This document shows positions 1 to 9,800 of a DNA stretch of 64,000 nt, in pieces. A model generated the notes under the pieces. It had not been told where the DNA came from and did not search any database. It was given only the letters and a program-made list of their open reading frames with translations. Each line of letters opens with the position of its first letter. Position 1 is the stretch's first letter. Origin of the DNA: an uncultured Methanobrevibacter sp. Lineage in GTDB: Archaea; Methanobacteriota; Methanobacteria; Methanobacteriales; Methanobacteriaceae. Made by a program: the position numbers and the translations under genes. The stretch spans positions 7,287-71,286 of the forward strand of contig NZ_OMWA01000022.1 in the NCBI RefSeq assembly GCF_900314615.1, in the 5' to 3' direction.

Positions 1-57
1 TTCACGTACGTAGGACTCATCTGGGTTTTTCCATGCGTCTCTAATATATTTATACAT
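1..57 (-). CDS. rpl15e: Ribosomal protein L15e, N-terminal fragment (runs off the window)
   Basis: The first 19 codons of the gene lie here, and the rest is outside the window. The translated start is MYKYIRDAWKNPDESYVRE, which matches the very conserved N-terminus of archaeal and eukaryotic L15e, a protein of the large ribosomal subunit. The ATG at 57 is preceded by AGGTG at the right distance. A TATA-like sequence lies at about 167-176 on the same strand, which implies a 5' leader of roughly 80-90 bases. The identification rests only on the N-terminus, but that stretch is distinctive. Confidence 0.85.
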   Translation of the reverse strand, partial: MYKYIRDAWKNPDESYVRE

Positions 58-508
58 AATAACACCTTTTGTTCAGCCACTAGGGCCACATCCATATGGG
101 AAATTATCCCAAAAAAAGTATTTTAGTACTGCTAAAAAATAACAGTAATCAAATATTTGTTTTATGTATTTATAAACGTATCGATATTTGAGGTCATTTT
201 ACCTGAAATCTGATTTCCCAATACAAATAAGTTTTTTCAATAGAATTGTAACTTCGGCGTTTAAGTACTGCAGGCAATAATCCATAATAAAGTTGTTAAT
301 ATTCCGTTTAATTAATTTAAATGTTTTATTTAAAAAAGTTAAATTTAATCAGGCCAATATAATTTAATAACCTCAAATTATTATAGTTTAAAGTTGAAAA
401 CACACAATAATTAAGATAATCCTGCAACGCCTCTAATGACCAAACTTCAGTTATTGTGAAAATCATTTTATACAATTTAATATAAAAAATTATTTGAGAG
501 TGTAAAAT
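58..508. other. Divergent promoter region between rpl15e and a DUF3795 gene
   Basis: This AT-rich stretch has no supported gene. It holds the leftward rpl15e promoter (TTTATAAATA on the minus strand at 167-176) and a long leader with a small GGGA/TCCC hairpin around 100-120. A rightward TATA-like box lies near 467-476, just ahead of the gene at 509. I see no tRNA or structured RNA that I can name. Confidence 0.5.
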
Positions 509-910
509 ATGAAAATGCCAGATGAAATTGATTCAAAATTACTTGCACCATGCGGAATTAACTGCATAAGCTGTGAAAAATATCAAAACCCATGTGCGGG
601 CTGTTTAATCAGTGATGATGGTAAAAACAAGGCCAGTCTGAAATGTAAAATCAAAACCTGCTTTGACAGCAAGAATTTCAGCTATTGCGGACGCTGCAGT
701 GAGTTTCCATGCCCACTGATGAAAAAGCATTCAAAAAAATACGTAAAAAGGCATGATTTAAACACGCTAGACAGTGCCAAAAGAATCAAAACGACAGGAA
801 TCGGTCGCATGATGAGTCAGGATAGGGAAAGGTGGACATGTCCTGAATGTGGAGGCGTTGTTAAGTTCCAGACAAAAGCCTGCAGTGAGTGCGGATTTAA
901 AGTTGATTAA
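509..910 (+). CDS. DUF3795 cysteine-rich protein
   Basis: A 133-residue soluble protein. Its N-terminal motif LLAPCGINCISCEKY is the signature of the DUF3795 family, and further CxxC and CxxxC pairs follow (residues about 29-65). The C-terminus has a separate zinc-ribbon-like module with CPECGG and CSECG. It probably binds zinc or an Fe-S cluster, but the function of the family is not known. The ATG at 509 has a weak purine-rich site (GAGAGTG) upstream. A nearby alternative is the in-frame ATG two codons later. The gene appears to be transcribed alone. Confidence 0.7.
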   Translation: MKMPDEIDSKLLAPCGINCISCEKYQNPCAGCLISDDGKNKASLKCKIKTCFDSKNFSYCGRCSEFPCPLMKKHSKKYVKRHDLNTLDSAKRIKTTGIGRMMSQDRERWTCPECGGVVKFQTKACSECGFKVD

Positions 911-1042
911 AACAAATAGTTGATTGATTATTTTAACAGTTAATGTAATCATCATTGATTTAAAAACAGCTTACTTTAACATTAACGTTTTTAATTGAAA
1001 AAATTACAATTAAATTTGTAATATGTATATGAAAAATAATAG

Positions 1043-1064
1043 AAAGGAGTAAAATAACTCCTTT
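1043..1064 (-). terminator. Terminator of the ExbB/ExbD-like operon
   Basis: An 8-bp perfect stem (AAAGGAGT/ACTCCTTT) with a 6-base loop lies directly behind the stop codon of the leftward gene. It is followed on that strand by a T-rich tail. Confidence 0.65.
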
Positions 1065-1068
1065 AAGG

Positions 1069-1368
1069 TCAACCAGAAACCATTACCAGCTCACCGGTAG
1101 TCGGATCTTCATAGACTTTTCCAACTTCATTGTATCCACTGTCCTCAAGACCTCCGGCACTGGTATAGTTTTGAGAAAAAGTATCTGCAGTAGAAACATC
1201 TTCTGTAGACTGTGACTGTGTAATCATATCCGGATTAACTGATAATGCCATGATTGCAAAAATCAGAAATCCTAAAGCAAGAACCAGCATTGCATCTGAA
1301 AGGTTGTTTAAACCACTCATAGGGTCGTCATCAACAGATTCAGAAATTCTTCTTCTTTTTCTAAGCAT
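1069..1368 (-). CDS. DUF2149-type small membrane protein (ExbD-like position)
   Basis: A protein of about 99 residues with a basic N-terminus (LRKRRR), then DDDPMSGLNNLSDAMLVLAL leading into one membrane helix (about residues 27-45), then an acidic, Ser/Thr-rich outer part. One helix behind a short cytoplasmic start, next to an ExbB/TolQ-type channel gene, is the arrangement of ExbD/TolR partners. The sequence resembles the archaeal DUF2149 family. I chose the ATG at 1368, which follows GGTGA, over a TTG one codon earlier. It is the last gene of a three-gene operon. Substrate or partner is unknown. Confidence 0.6.
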   Translation of the reverse strand: MLRKRRRISESVDDDPMSGLNNLSDAMLVLALGFLIFAIMALSVNPDMITQSQSTEDVSTADTFSQNYTSAGGLEDSGYNEVGKVYEDPTTGELVMVSG

Positions 1369-1372
1369 CAAA

Positions 1373-2014
1373 TCACCATTTGTTTATTGTTTCAAGTTCA
1401 GCTTCAGCAACAGTTTCAACATCAATCAGTTCGGTTTCATACCACTGTTTTTTGTATTTGGAAATTAAAAACGCTAAAGCTCCTACAGTCAAACCTGTTA
1501 CGGTTGTATCAAAAGCAATTGTTAAAGATTCCGCAAGAGTTGCAATATCACCTGTTCCTAATGCAGCAAGTCCAGGACCCAATGGAATTAAAGTTCCCAA
1601 AAGACCTAAACTAGGACCTACCTTAACTAATATATCAGTTTTATTAGTTTTTTTGATTAAACTAGTCTCCTGAGCAGATATAAGTTCGCTTGCTAATGCT
1701 TTTCTTGCATCTGGCCCGATATCATAGTTGTCTGCAATCCTTGTTAGAATTTCCTTTTGATAGTCGAATAAATCACTATTTTTAATTTCTTCCTTCATCT
1801 GATTAACATTAGCTGAAAATGAAACACGCCTGATTAAATCTTCCAAATCTTTTGATTTGATTGGTTTTCTTGACATATATTCATTTATCAGTCCTCCAAA
1901 AGCAAGAATGACAATTATTATTGAAATTACCAATAAAACAACAACCGGTGTCAGAAGGCTTTCGGAAAGTATATGAATAAATGAAGTCAATGCTTCAGTC
2001 CCTTGAATTATCAT
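1373..2014 (-). CDS. MotA/TolQ/ExbB proton channel family protein
   Basis: A 213-residue membrane protein with a helix at about 20-42 and two more at about 130-180. The region VGPSLGLLGTLIPLGPGLAALG followed by AESLTIAFDTTVTGLTVG is the hallmark of the MotA/TolQ/ExbB channel domain. Such proteins couple an ion gradient to mechanical work through an ExbD-like partner, which fits the small one-helix protein directly downstream. Its start overlaps the upstream gene by four bases, which points to translational coupling. Archaea lack an outer membrane and TonB, so the work performed is unclear; use on a surface or uptake system is an inference. Confidence 0.8.
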   Translation of the reverse strand: MIIQGTEALTSFIHILSESLLTPVVVLLVISIIIVILAFGGLINEYMSRKPIKSKDLEDLIRRVSFSANVNQMKEEIKNSDLFDYQKEILTRIADNYDIGPDARKALASELISAQETSLIKKTNKTDILVKVGPSLGLLGTLIPLGPGLAALGTGDIATLAESLTIAFDTTVTGLTVGALAFLISKYKKQWYETELIDVETVAEAELETINKW

Positions 2015-2661
2015 GAATTTCCTCCTTTTCTATCATTTACAAGCACACCAATGACCAAAATTACAATAACAGCTATAATTACATAAATCAACTGATAAGT
2101 TGGAGTCAATATTAAAAATGCACTAAACATTCTATAATTGAGATTTAGTGTAGAATAATAAGTCATTGAAAAAATAAACATTAATATTGAAAACAAAATC
2201 ATGTATTCTCCAATTATTACAGAGTATTGTCTTTTTGCATGATGCAATAATTTTGAAAGTTGATATACACCAAATAGAATAATAAAAATCAATAAAGAAT
2301 ATAAAATCATTTCAAAAAAGCTTAAAGTTGCTTGAGATGACAATAATACAGTTGAAATTAGAAATAAAACTAAAACAGGATACAAAGAAGTTTTTAATTT
2401 ATCGTTTTTAATAAAAAATAACATCATCGCAAACAATGAAATGGCAATAACTAAAAACAGATATCCAAAATAGTCCAATAAAAATGATAATGATGGATTC
2501 AAGTATGTAGAGGCATTCATCAAGACAAATGTAATGACAGCAAATGCAAAGGAAGATATACTAACTTTTACATTGCTGATTTTAAAATCTCCAATCAACA
2601 AAGCAATATTGCCTGCAAATAGAACCAATATTACTAACAGATACCCCCCAATCAGATTCAT
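2011..2661 (-). CDS. Polytopic membrane protein, first gene of the ExbB-like operon
   Basis: A 216-residue protein made of about six or seven hydrophobic helices with short loops and no conserved catalytic motif that I recognise. Size, topology and position beside the DUF2149-like and ExbB-like genes fit the archaeal DUF2162 putative transporter family, but this is from context and not from a diagnostic motif. The ATG at 2661 sits behind a GGTTGGA-like site. The stop overlaps the start of the channel gene. Confidence 0.5.
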   Translation of the reverse strand: MNLIGGYLLVILVLFAGNIALLIGDFKISNVKVSISSFAFAVITFVLMNASTYLNPSLSFLLDYFGYLFLVIAISLFAMMLFFIKNDKLKTSLYPVLVLFLISTVLLSSQATLSFFEMILYSLLIFIILFGVYQLSKLLHHAKRQYSVIIGEYMILFSILMFIFSMTYYSTLNLNYRMFSAFLILTPTYQLIYVIIAVIVILVIGVLVNDRKGGNS

Positions 2662-2874
2662 TATTCCAACCCATATTCTTTATCTAATTAAATATTAATC
2701 AACATGAATATATAAACATATCGTAATGAATAATTTAAAAATTAAATAATAATATAATTACAGTCAGTTTAGTCTAAAAATTAATTAAAATAAGAATTAG
2801 TTAAATTAAGTAAAAAATTTGGAAAAAAAGAAAAAAATAAGAAAAAATAATGATTAAAAAAATTTACAACATTA

Positions 2875-3441
2875 TCATTCTATTAGCTCGTAGTATGAAC
2901 CTTCCGCACAGGACTTGCAGACCGGTTTTCCACCAATCAACTTATGACGTCCGTCAGATACCTTTTCACCACAGACTGAACAGAATGCTGTTGTGTAAGG
3001 CTTTCCTGGCATATCACCGGGAGTCAGTTCTATTTTTACCTTATCCACTTTGAACAGCTCTTCAGGAGGAGTTCTTCTGAAACGTGCAATCATTTCCTCT
3101 TTTGTTTCTTCATCCTTGAATTTTTTGTTTGCATCAGCATCAGTAATTCTTAATGCCTCACCAGTATCCTGGTTCATGAATGTTGCTGCAAATTTACCAT
3201 AATACATCTGTTTAAGAGTTCTTTTACCCATTGAACAACCTGTAACTGACTGAACTGCATCGGACATGCATCTGTCAATTTCCAGAAATACAATCAGGTT
3301 TTTATGTCTTTCATTCAAGGGCATTCCAAGAAGTTCAAGACCGTACATTGCAAGCTTTGTTCCGATTGCAATTCCTCCGCAGACATGTCCGTGAAATTCT
3401 GCAGCTTTTGCCAATTGTTCATCATAATCTTTTTCATTCAT
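2875..3441 (-). CDS. FmdE-family protein with C-terminal zinc ribbon
   Basis: A 188-residue protein. Its N-terminal half carries FHGHVCGGIAIGTKLA, the metal-binding motif of the FmdE/FwdE family named after a protein of formylmethanofuran dehydrogenase operons. The C-terminus holds a treble-clef or zinc-ribbon pair, CSVCGE and CKSCAEG. It is the last gene of an operon for a FecCD/BtuC-type importer, so a role in handling the imported metal or cofactor is likely (inference). I prefer the ATG at 3441 because AGGTGA precedes it by five bases; a GTG three codons earlier is possible. Confidence 0.75.
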   Translation of the reverse strand: MNEKDYDEQLAKAAEFHGHVCGGIAIGTKLAMYGLELLGMPLNERHKNLIVFLEIDRCMSDAVQSVTGCSMGKRTLKQMYYGKFAATFMNQDTGEALRITDADANKKFKDEETKEEMIARFRRTPPEELFKVDKVKIELTPGDMPGKPYTTAFCSVCGEKVSDGRHKLIGGKPVCKSCAEGSYYELIE

Positions 3442-3450
3442 ATTTTTCAC

Positions 3451-4254
3451 CTATAAATCTAATATTAAGTTTGTTTTCATCGGTACACATACTTTTCTTT
3501 TATCGTCGAGTTCTATCAGTTTAACATCGATTGAGTATGCTTTTTTTAAGTTTTCTTCAGTTACAACATCATCAGGAGTTCCAAAATCAATGAAATGCCT
3601 GTCTTTCATAATAGCTACTTTTGTTGAGCTTAAAAATGCATGATCTGGAAAATGTGATGACATGATAATTGACAATCCGCTTTTGGAAAGATTGTCTATA
3701 ATTTCCAGAAGTTTTATCTGGTTTCCAAAGTCCAAATGAGATGTCGGCTCATCCAATATAAGAACGTCAGGTTTCTGACATATCACTCTTGCCAGAAATA
3801 CCAGCTGTCTTTCCCCACCGCTCAAATTTGTATATTCTTTATCTTTCAGGTCTTCTATTCCTAATGTTTTAAGGGCTTCAAGAGCTATTTTTTTATCTTC
3901 CCCTTTGGGGGAATCCGTCAGATTCAGATATGGTGCCCTTCCCATCAGGACAACGTCAAATACCTTGAACGGAAATGACGGAACATGTGATTGAGGAATA
4001 TAGCCAATATGTTTAGAGATTTCCTTAAATGATAATTTTTTAATGTTTTTGCCATTGACAAGAATTTCTCCGGAATTTATGTCATGCAATCCATTTAAAC
4101 ATTTGATTAAAGTAGTTTTGCCTGTCCCGTTCGGTCCGAGAATGCATAACACTTCGCCGCTTCCAATGGAAAAGCTGATATCTGAAAATATTTCCTCATC
4201 GTTATATGAAAATGAGATGTTTTTTACATCAAGCAGTTTATTTTCTATGACCAT
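3451..4254 (-). CDS. ABC transporter ATP-binding protein, FepC/BtuD type
   Basis: A 267-residue ATPase with Walker A GPNGTGKTT, signature LSGGERQ, Walker B LILDEPTSH and a downstream switch histidine (SSHFPDHA). It is the cytoplasmic motor of an importer for iron chelates, cobalamin, haem or oxyanions such as molybdate. Its ATG lies inside the last codons of the permease gene (overlap of about ten bases), so the two are translationally coupled. The substrate cannot be read from the ATPase. Confidence 0.85.
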   Translation of the reverse strand: MVIENKLLDVKNISFSYNDEEIFSDISFSIGSGEVLCILGPNGTGKTTLIKCLNGLHDINSGEILVNGKNIKKLSFKEISKHIGYIPQSHVPSFPFKVFDVVLMGRAPYLNLTDSPKGEDKKIALEALKTLGIEDLKDKEYTNLSGGERQLVFLARVICQKPDVLILDEPTSHLDFGNQIKLLEIIDNLSKSGLSIIMSSHFPDHAFLSSTKVAIMKDRHFIDFGTPDDVVTEENLKKAYSIDVKLIELDDKRKVCVPMKTNLILDL

Positions 4255-5258
4255 TCTGAATAACCCCTTTTAAGTAGATACAGAAAAATCGGAACGCCTA
4301 TTATTGCTGTTAAAATACCAATCGGAATTTCAATAGCTATAACAGCTCTTGATATATTGTCGATTAACAGAAGAAAGCTTGCACCCAAACTTAATGATGC
4401 TGGAAGCAGTATCCTGTTGTCCGGCCCTACAATCATACGGGCCATATGAGGAATGATTAAACCTACCCAACCGACAATTCCGCTTATGGAAACTGCAGCT
4501 GAAGTCAGCAAAGTACATCCTGCAATGATTAAAAGCCTGATTCTTGAAGGATTAAGACCAAGTGACTGTGCCTCCTCATCACCCATTGCAAGCAGATTCA
4601 TATGCCATCTGAGCACCAAAAGAATTACAAGACCTATGATGACCGGAATGACAATCATGAGAATTTTATCCATATTTATGGAAGCCAGTGATCCCATAAG
4701 CCAGTATACGATTTCAGGCAACTTGTCATCAGGATCTGCTATGAATTTGATTGCTGAGATTAATGAATTGAAAAATGCTGATATTGCAACCCCTGACAAA
4801 ACCAGAACCAATATTCCGCCTGCTTTATATGTTTTTGATATCAGATAAGTAATTGAAACTGATATAAGACCAAAAATAAATGCAAAAAGCTGAGTTATTA
4901 TATTGGTGCCACTAATTAAGATAGCTAATGCCGCTCCAAATCCTGCACCATTAGATACACCCAGCAAATCAGATGATACCAATGGGTTTTTAAAAATTGA
5001 CTGGAATGCCGCTCCTGAAATAGCAAGACATGCCCCTACAAGAAATGCGCCGATGATTCTTGGAAGCCTTATCTCATAAACAATTGTTGTAATTGTTGAT
5101 GAAACTTCCATTTGCGGAAATATCGGACACAGCAGTGTCTTTACCACATCAACAGGACTGACAGGATATCGTCCTATTAAAAATGAAGCGAAAAATAAAA
5201 TTATTGGAAAAAAGATTAAAAGTACAATACTTATAATCTCTTTTGTTTCTTTATCCAT
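4245..5258 (-). CDS. ABC transporter permease, FecCD/BtuC family
   Basis: A 337-residue permease with about nine or ten membrane helices. Typical FecCD features are visible: RLPRIIGAFLVGACLAISGA near the N-terminus, GLNPSRIR, and GIVGWVGLIIPHMARMIVG. It forms the membrane channel with the downstream ATPase and takes substrate from the upstream binding protein. I start it at the ATG at 5258, behind GTGA and seven bases after the upstream stop. A longer reading from 5315 would overlap the binding protein gene and adds no family sequence. Confidence 0.85.
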   Translation of the reverse strand: MDKETKEIISIVLLIFFPIILFFASFLIGRYPVSPVDVVKTLLCPIFPQMEVSSTITTIVYEIRLPRIIGAFLVGACLAISGAAFQSIFKNPLVSSDLLGVSNGAGFGAALAILISGTNIITQLFAFIFGLISVSITYLISKTYKAGGILVLVLSGVAISAFFNSLISAIKFIADPDDKLPEIVYWLMGSLASINMDKILMIVIPVIIGLVILLVLRWHMNLLAMGDEEAQSLGLNPSRIRLLIIAGCTLLTSAAVSISGIVGWVGLIIPHMARMIVGPDNRILLPASLSLGASFLLLIDNISRAVIAIEIPIGILTAIIGVPIFLYLLKRGYSEWS

Positions 5259-5265
5259 AAAATCA

Positions 5266-6372
5266 CTATAGATTTGATTCCTTAAGTCCTGAATCCAATA
5301 AAATCTGTTTTGCATCGCTGTCGCTTAAATCAATATGATAGAAGTTAGAGTAAAACTCTTTTGTTGCATCAACCATATTAATATCGCCATAATCTTCAGG
5401 ATAGAGAACTTTTGCAGTCCACGGAACGCCGATAATCATGTTTGCTCCAACAGGCCTGTCAAACCATTTGAACGGAGACTGTGGAGAGAGATAGACTTCA
5501 TGATTTTTGACTGCATCGATTTTACCCCAGTTGGAGTCATTGTAGACACCTGCATAAAACTCAGGATCATTTGTAATGATTTTTTCAGGATTCCAGCTTA
5601 TTACCTGTTCCATTGACACCTGAACACCGCTGGTTGTATTTCCCTGAGCGACTGAATCTGCAACATTTTTTCCGCCGACAAGGTCAATCAGCTGGCCGTG
5701 AGTGGAATGTGAAGGATTGGTCTGAAGTCCGTCATCACCCTGAGCATAGTAAACAGTCTTCTTATCGCTGTCAGACAGTTTGGATGCCTTGTTATGTACA
5801 ATATCCAGATACCTGTTGTTAAAGTCATTGAGCTGGTTTGCCTTGTCCTGTGCACCAACGACTTCACCCATGAAGAGTATGGATTCACCTATTTTTTCCA
5901 CATTTGTTGTATCGTTTACTGCAATGACAGGAATTTTACCGAATTTGGTCTGACGTTCATTGACAGTTGACAGGTCCCCGTCACCGCCTTCATCAATGGA
6001 TTCTATTACAATATCAGGTTCAGCTGCAATAAACTCCTCATAGCTTCCGTCCTGTGTACCGTACCAACCGCCGATTACAGGATAATTCTGGTATTGGCTT
6101 GGAACGTATTTCAATTCAGCATCTGTCCACTGGAAGTTGACTGCTTTCAGTTTATCAGGTGCAATCATATACAGTACAGTAGTCATAGGAGGGCTTGTTG
6201 CAACGATATTTCCTACAGAAGCAGGTATTTCAACTGATCTGTTAATCATGTCAGAGACATTTTTTGACCCCTGAGTTTCTACGGTCGAAGGAGTCAGAAA
6301 CATATGAGTAGCCACACCGGCTACGACTAAAACAACTAATAAAAGTATAATTACCTTAATTTTCTTTTCCAT
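5266..6372 (-). CDS. Substrate-binding protein of a FecB/TroA-type ABC importer
   Basis: A 368-residue exported protein with an N-terminal hydrophobic segment (about residues 6-27, probably a membrane anchor or signal). A two-lobe periplasmic-binding domain follows, with the usual opening NRSVEIPASVGNIVATSPP and later GKIPVIAVNDT and AQGDDGLQTNPS. The lobes sit outside the membrane and deliver ligand to the permease. It is the first gene of the operon. The FmdE-family partner suggests a metal, oxyanion or tetrapyrrole ligand rather than a sugar or peptide, which is an inference. No DtxR-type palindrome like those at 60.0 kb is seen upstream. Confidence 0.8.
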   Translation of the reverse strand: MEKKIKVIILLLVVLVVAGVATHMFLTPSTVETQGSKNVSDMINRSVEIPASVGNIVATSPPMTTVLYMIAPDKLKAVNFQWTDAELKYVPSQYQNYPVIGGWYGTQDGSYEEFIAAEPDIVIESIDEGGDGDLSTVNERQTKFGKIPVIAVNDTTNVEKIGESILFMGEVVGAQDKANQLNDFNNRYLDIVHNKASKLSDSDKKTVYYAQGDDGLQTNPSHSTHGQLIDLVGGKNVADSVAQGNTTSGVQVSMEQVISWNPEKIITNDPEFYAGVYNDSNWGKIDAVKNHEVYLSPQSPFKWFDRPVGANMIIGVPWTAKVLYPEDYGDINMVDATKEFYSNFYHIDLSDSDAKQILLDSGLKESNL

Positions 6373-6794
6373 TTAAAAACCCCAAACATAAACTATCGAT
6401 AAGAATATATATTAACAAAGGTATTTAATAACTTTTCTAAAATATCAAATAAAATATAAAAAAATAAATAAAAACTTTTAAAAATTTAAATATAATAATA
6501 AATAGATTAATTTAATTAAAATACTTATTTTTCAATTGAAATTTATATAATTAAAGAATATTATCGTTGATAATATATTTCAAAAGGTTTATTTCAAAAA
6601 TTCACAAAACAACTACATCAAAACGCCAAACACCCCTGGAAACAAAATTAATTTAAACAGATAACCGATTAATAATTTTAATAGTTATTAATGAAAGCGT
6701 ATTTTAAAATGATGATTACTTTAACATTAATGAATTGGCAATGAAAAAAGCTTTGAATAATATTGATGAAGGCATATGAAAAAAGAAAAAAAAG
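6373..6794. other. Gene-poor stretch with the importer promoter
   Basis: A very AT-rich region. The importer promoter lies at its left end (AATATATATT-like sequence near 6404-6415, minus strand). Near the right end, 6708-6779 on the plus strand has a short open frame ending in KKALNNIDEGI and a stop. It has no start signal and is probably a gene remnant. I see nothing else. Confidence 0.4.
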
Positions 6795-6821
6795 AATAAA
6801 TATGTAAAAAACATATTTATT
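6795..6821 (-). terminator. Terminator of the 1450-residue adhesin gene
   Basis: An 11-bp perfect stem (AATAAATATGT/ACATATTTATT) with a 5-base loop overlaps the stop codon. It is followed on the minus strand by a long T-rich run. Confidence 0.75.
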
Positions 6822-9800
6822 TTGGAATTTCAGATTCAGGAACATTGTATGTTGAAGTTATTTTAAATGTTCTGTATGTAGACTGAAGCAGTGACCCGAC
6901 AGATATTTCAATGACATTACCTTCATCATTGTAATTGTCCGGATTGAAAGTGAATGTACCTACTCCATTAACCACCATAAATTTAATTTCCACTTCTTTA
7001 GATGTTGCCCTGTTTAATGCAGCATACATTTCAAATTCAGGAAGATTTGACGCAACATCCCCGTTTTTGTAAAATACAATGCTGTAATTGCCCGGAGAGT
7101 TATATGTTAAGTTATTGAATTTGATTGCAGTAGTGCTTATTCTTGGACACATTGTTCCATATCCTACAACCCCAGTATCGTTATCCCATGTTACAAGATT
7201 ATTTGTACCGTACCAGTTAGAATCCAATTTAAGTCTTAATGACTCATTATATTGACCAGGACCATAGATACCTTCAGGATTTGCACTCATTTCACCTAAA
7301 ATCATCATGCTCGGACCGACTGCATTTCTGTAAATTGCATTATCGGTTACGACTGGTTCAACAGCATTTTGAGCTAAATCATATCCTGCATTGAATCGGA
7401 TTCCTTCAAGTATATTGTCAGTGATTACGTTTTGAGTAATTACAATTCCGGAAGAGTAGTTTGCATCAAGGGAAATGCCCAAATGATTACGGGCAATGTG
7501 ATTTTGGTTGATTGTCACATTAACTGCAGAATTGTTTAACAATATTCCATATCCGGACGGACCTTCAGGAACGGTCATAATATACAAACCTGTTTGATCG
7601 GTAATTTCATTGTTTGTAATATTAGTGTTTGCAACTCCAAATCCGTATTTGATACCATAGTTATTTTCGCTTAATGTGTTACTGCCAATGAGTAAATCTG
7701 AGGAGTGTTGTGCAAAAATACCGCTTTCAAATAATGATACACTATTTGCGAACAACAATACTGCTGATGAATTAGAAACACAGATACCATATCCCGGCAG
7801 ATTAACGGTTCCATCAGCATAGCTTCCGATTTTAGATTCATCCAGATGATTTACCATTGAATTATTAATCAGATTTACATTATGGGCGTTTATAATGTCA
7901 ACTGCATCGCTTGAATTTCCGCAAATGATGAGGTGACTTACGGATACATCATCGGCAGCTATTTTTAAAGCAGTGCTATTTAAAGGTGCATTTAAAATAG
8001 ATCCGTTTCTTGAATAAATATTCAATCCCTGATTAACTGTTAGAGAAATATCAGAGTAGTAATCACCTAAAAATTCAACATAAGACCATATAGGAGCATT
8101 ATCCAAAATGTTCTGGATTTCTGAATTTGGCAGCTTCTCATCAACAAAAATCACACCAGTTTCATTTAAAATAGTGATTTTACTTTTTAAGGAGCTTTCC
8201 TTATATTTGTCACTGCCTGAATAATTAACGGTTATTTCAAATGATGAAGGATTGCTGCTTGCCAAATCAAATGTGATTTGACCGTTTTCATCAGTTGATT
8301 TGGAATAGTTAGCACCATTGAATGAATAGCTTAATGTCTGATTAGCCAATGCGTTTCCGGAACCATCCCTTAAATATATCCTGTAATCTTTTTGTGAATC
8401 AATGGAAAATGTCCTGTTATAGCTTTCAATAACAGTGCCTAATTTAGCGACGGTGATTTTACCAGTTGCTTTTGAAGCTTTATAATATGTGTTTCCGGCA
8501 TAATTTACATTGACATCATATGTCTTTTCATCTGCAAAATTAACATTTATGCTAGCCTGACCTTTGCTGTCAGTGGTTCTTGAATATGTTTTTCCATTAA
8601 CTTTGACAGTTACTTTCTGTTTTGATAAAGCCTTATTGTTTGCTTTTAATGTTACAGTGTATGTTTCGTCGTCTTTCGGAAGAATTGAAACTGAAGGAGC
8701 TGTGATTTTAGTAGCTGTTTTAGTTACAGCAATCTTTCCGCTTGAAGATGCTTTTTTATAAATTTTACTTCCCCCGTAAGATGCAGAAACCTTATATGTT
8801 TTTAGACTGGAGAATTTGACCTTAATACTGATTTGGCCTTTTGAATTGGTATTTTTGGAATATGTCTTGCCGTTGAGCTTAACTACAACCTTTTGTTTGG
8901 AAATTCCTTTGCCGTTTCCATCTTTTAATGTTACAGTGTATGTTTTGGATGTTTTTGGAGGAATTGTAATTTTAGGAGCAGTTAATTTAGCAGTTTTAGA
9001 GGAATATTTAACAGTGATTTTATTAGTTTTTGAAACTGCTTTGTATTTGTTATTTCCTTTAAAACTTACAGCAATCTTATATGTTTTCTTGTTTTGTGAG
9101 AATTTTAGTTTGACTTTAGCGACACCTTTGCTGTTTGTGGTTTTGGTGTAAGTCTTACCGTTGACTTTGAAAGTGACTTTCTGACTGGAAATTGCATTGC
9201 CTGATGCATCTTTCAATGTTATTGAGTAATATTCAGCCATTTTAGGTATCATGTTTAAATTTGAACTGACAATTTTAGAAGCAGTTTTTTTAACTACAAC
9301 TTTTGTCTGGGCACTGCTTGGCTCATAGTCAACTTCATCTCCTGAATAAATAATGCTTGCAGTATAGGTTCCCTCTTTTGAAATTGAAACTTTTATTGCA
9401 GCATTACCTTCAGCATCACTAACTGGAGAGTAAGTTTTGGAGTTGAGTTTAACTGTAACTGTTTCACCCGCAATCGGATTTCCATTGATATCTTTTAGCA
9501 AAACAATTAATTGCTGATTTGAGTTAGGATAAGTGTTTAAATTGGAAACTGTTAAAGTTGTGTTTGTAGGTGTTCCAGGAATTGCTGCATCATCAACAGC
9601 AAATGTTTTGGAAACCTTATCGTCAAAGTTTGCGCCGTTTGTCGGAACGACTGCTGTAATAACATTTTCAGTTTCGCCAAATTCGTTTTGATAAAACCTT
9701 ACTGTTGCAGTTCCGTTTTTCATCATGACGGTTCTGAAGACATCCCCTTCCTGAGGAGCTACACTTTTTCCGACCTTATTTAGATAGAATGTTACAGGAA

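Noticed and set aside
58..170. A frame ending in FPYGCGPSG just upstream of rpl15e
   Set aside because: It has no start codon, covers the rpl15e TATA region and leader, and so is probably a chance frame.
6708..6779. A 23-codon frame ending KKALNNIDEGI
   Set aside because: Too short, no start signal, and no recognisable family; at most a gene relic.
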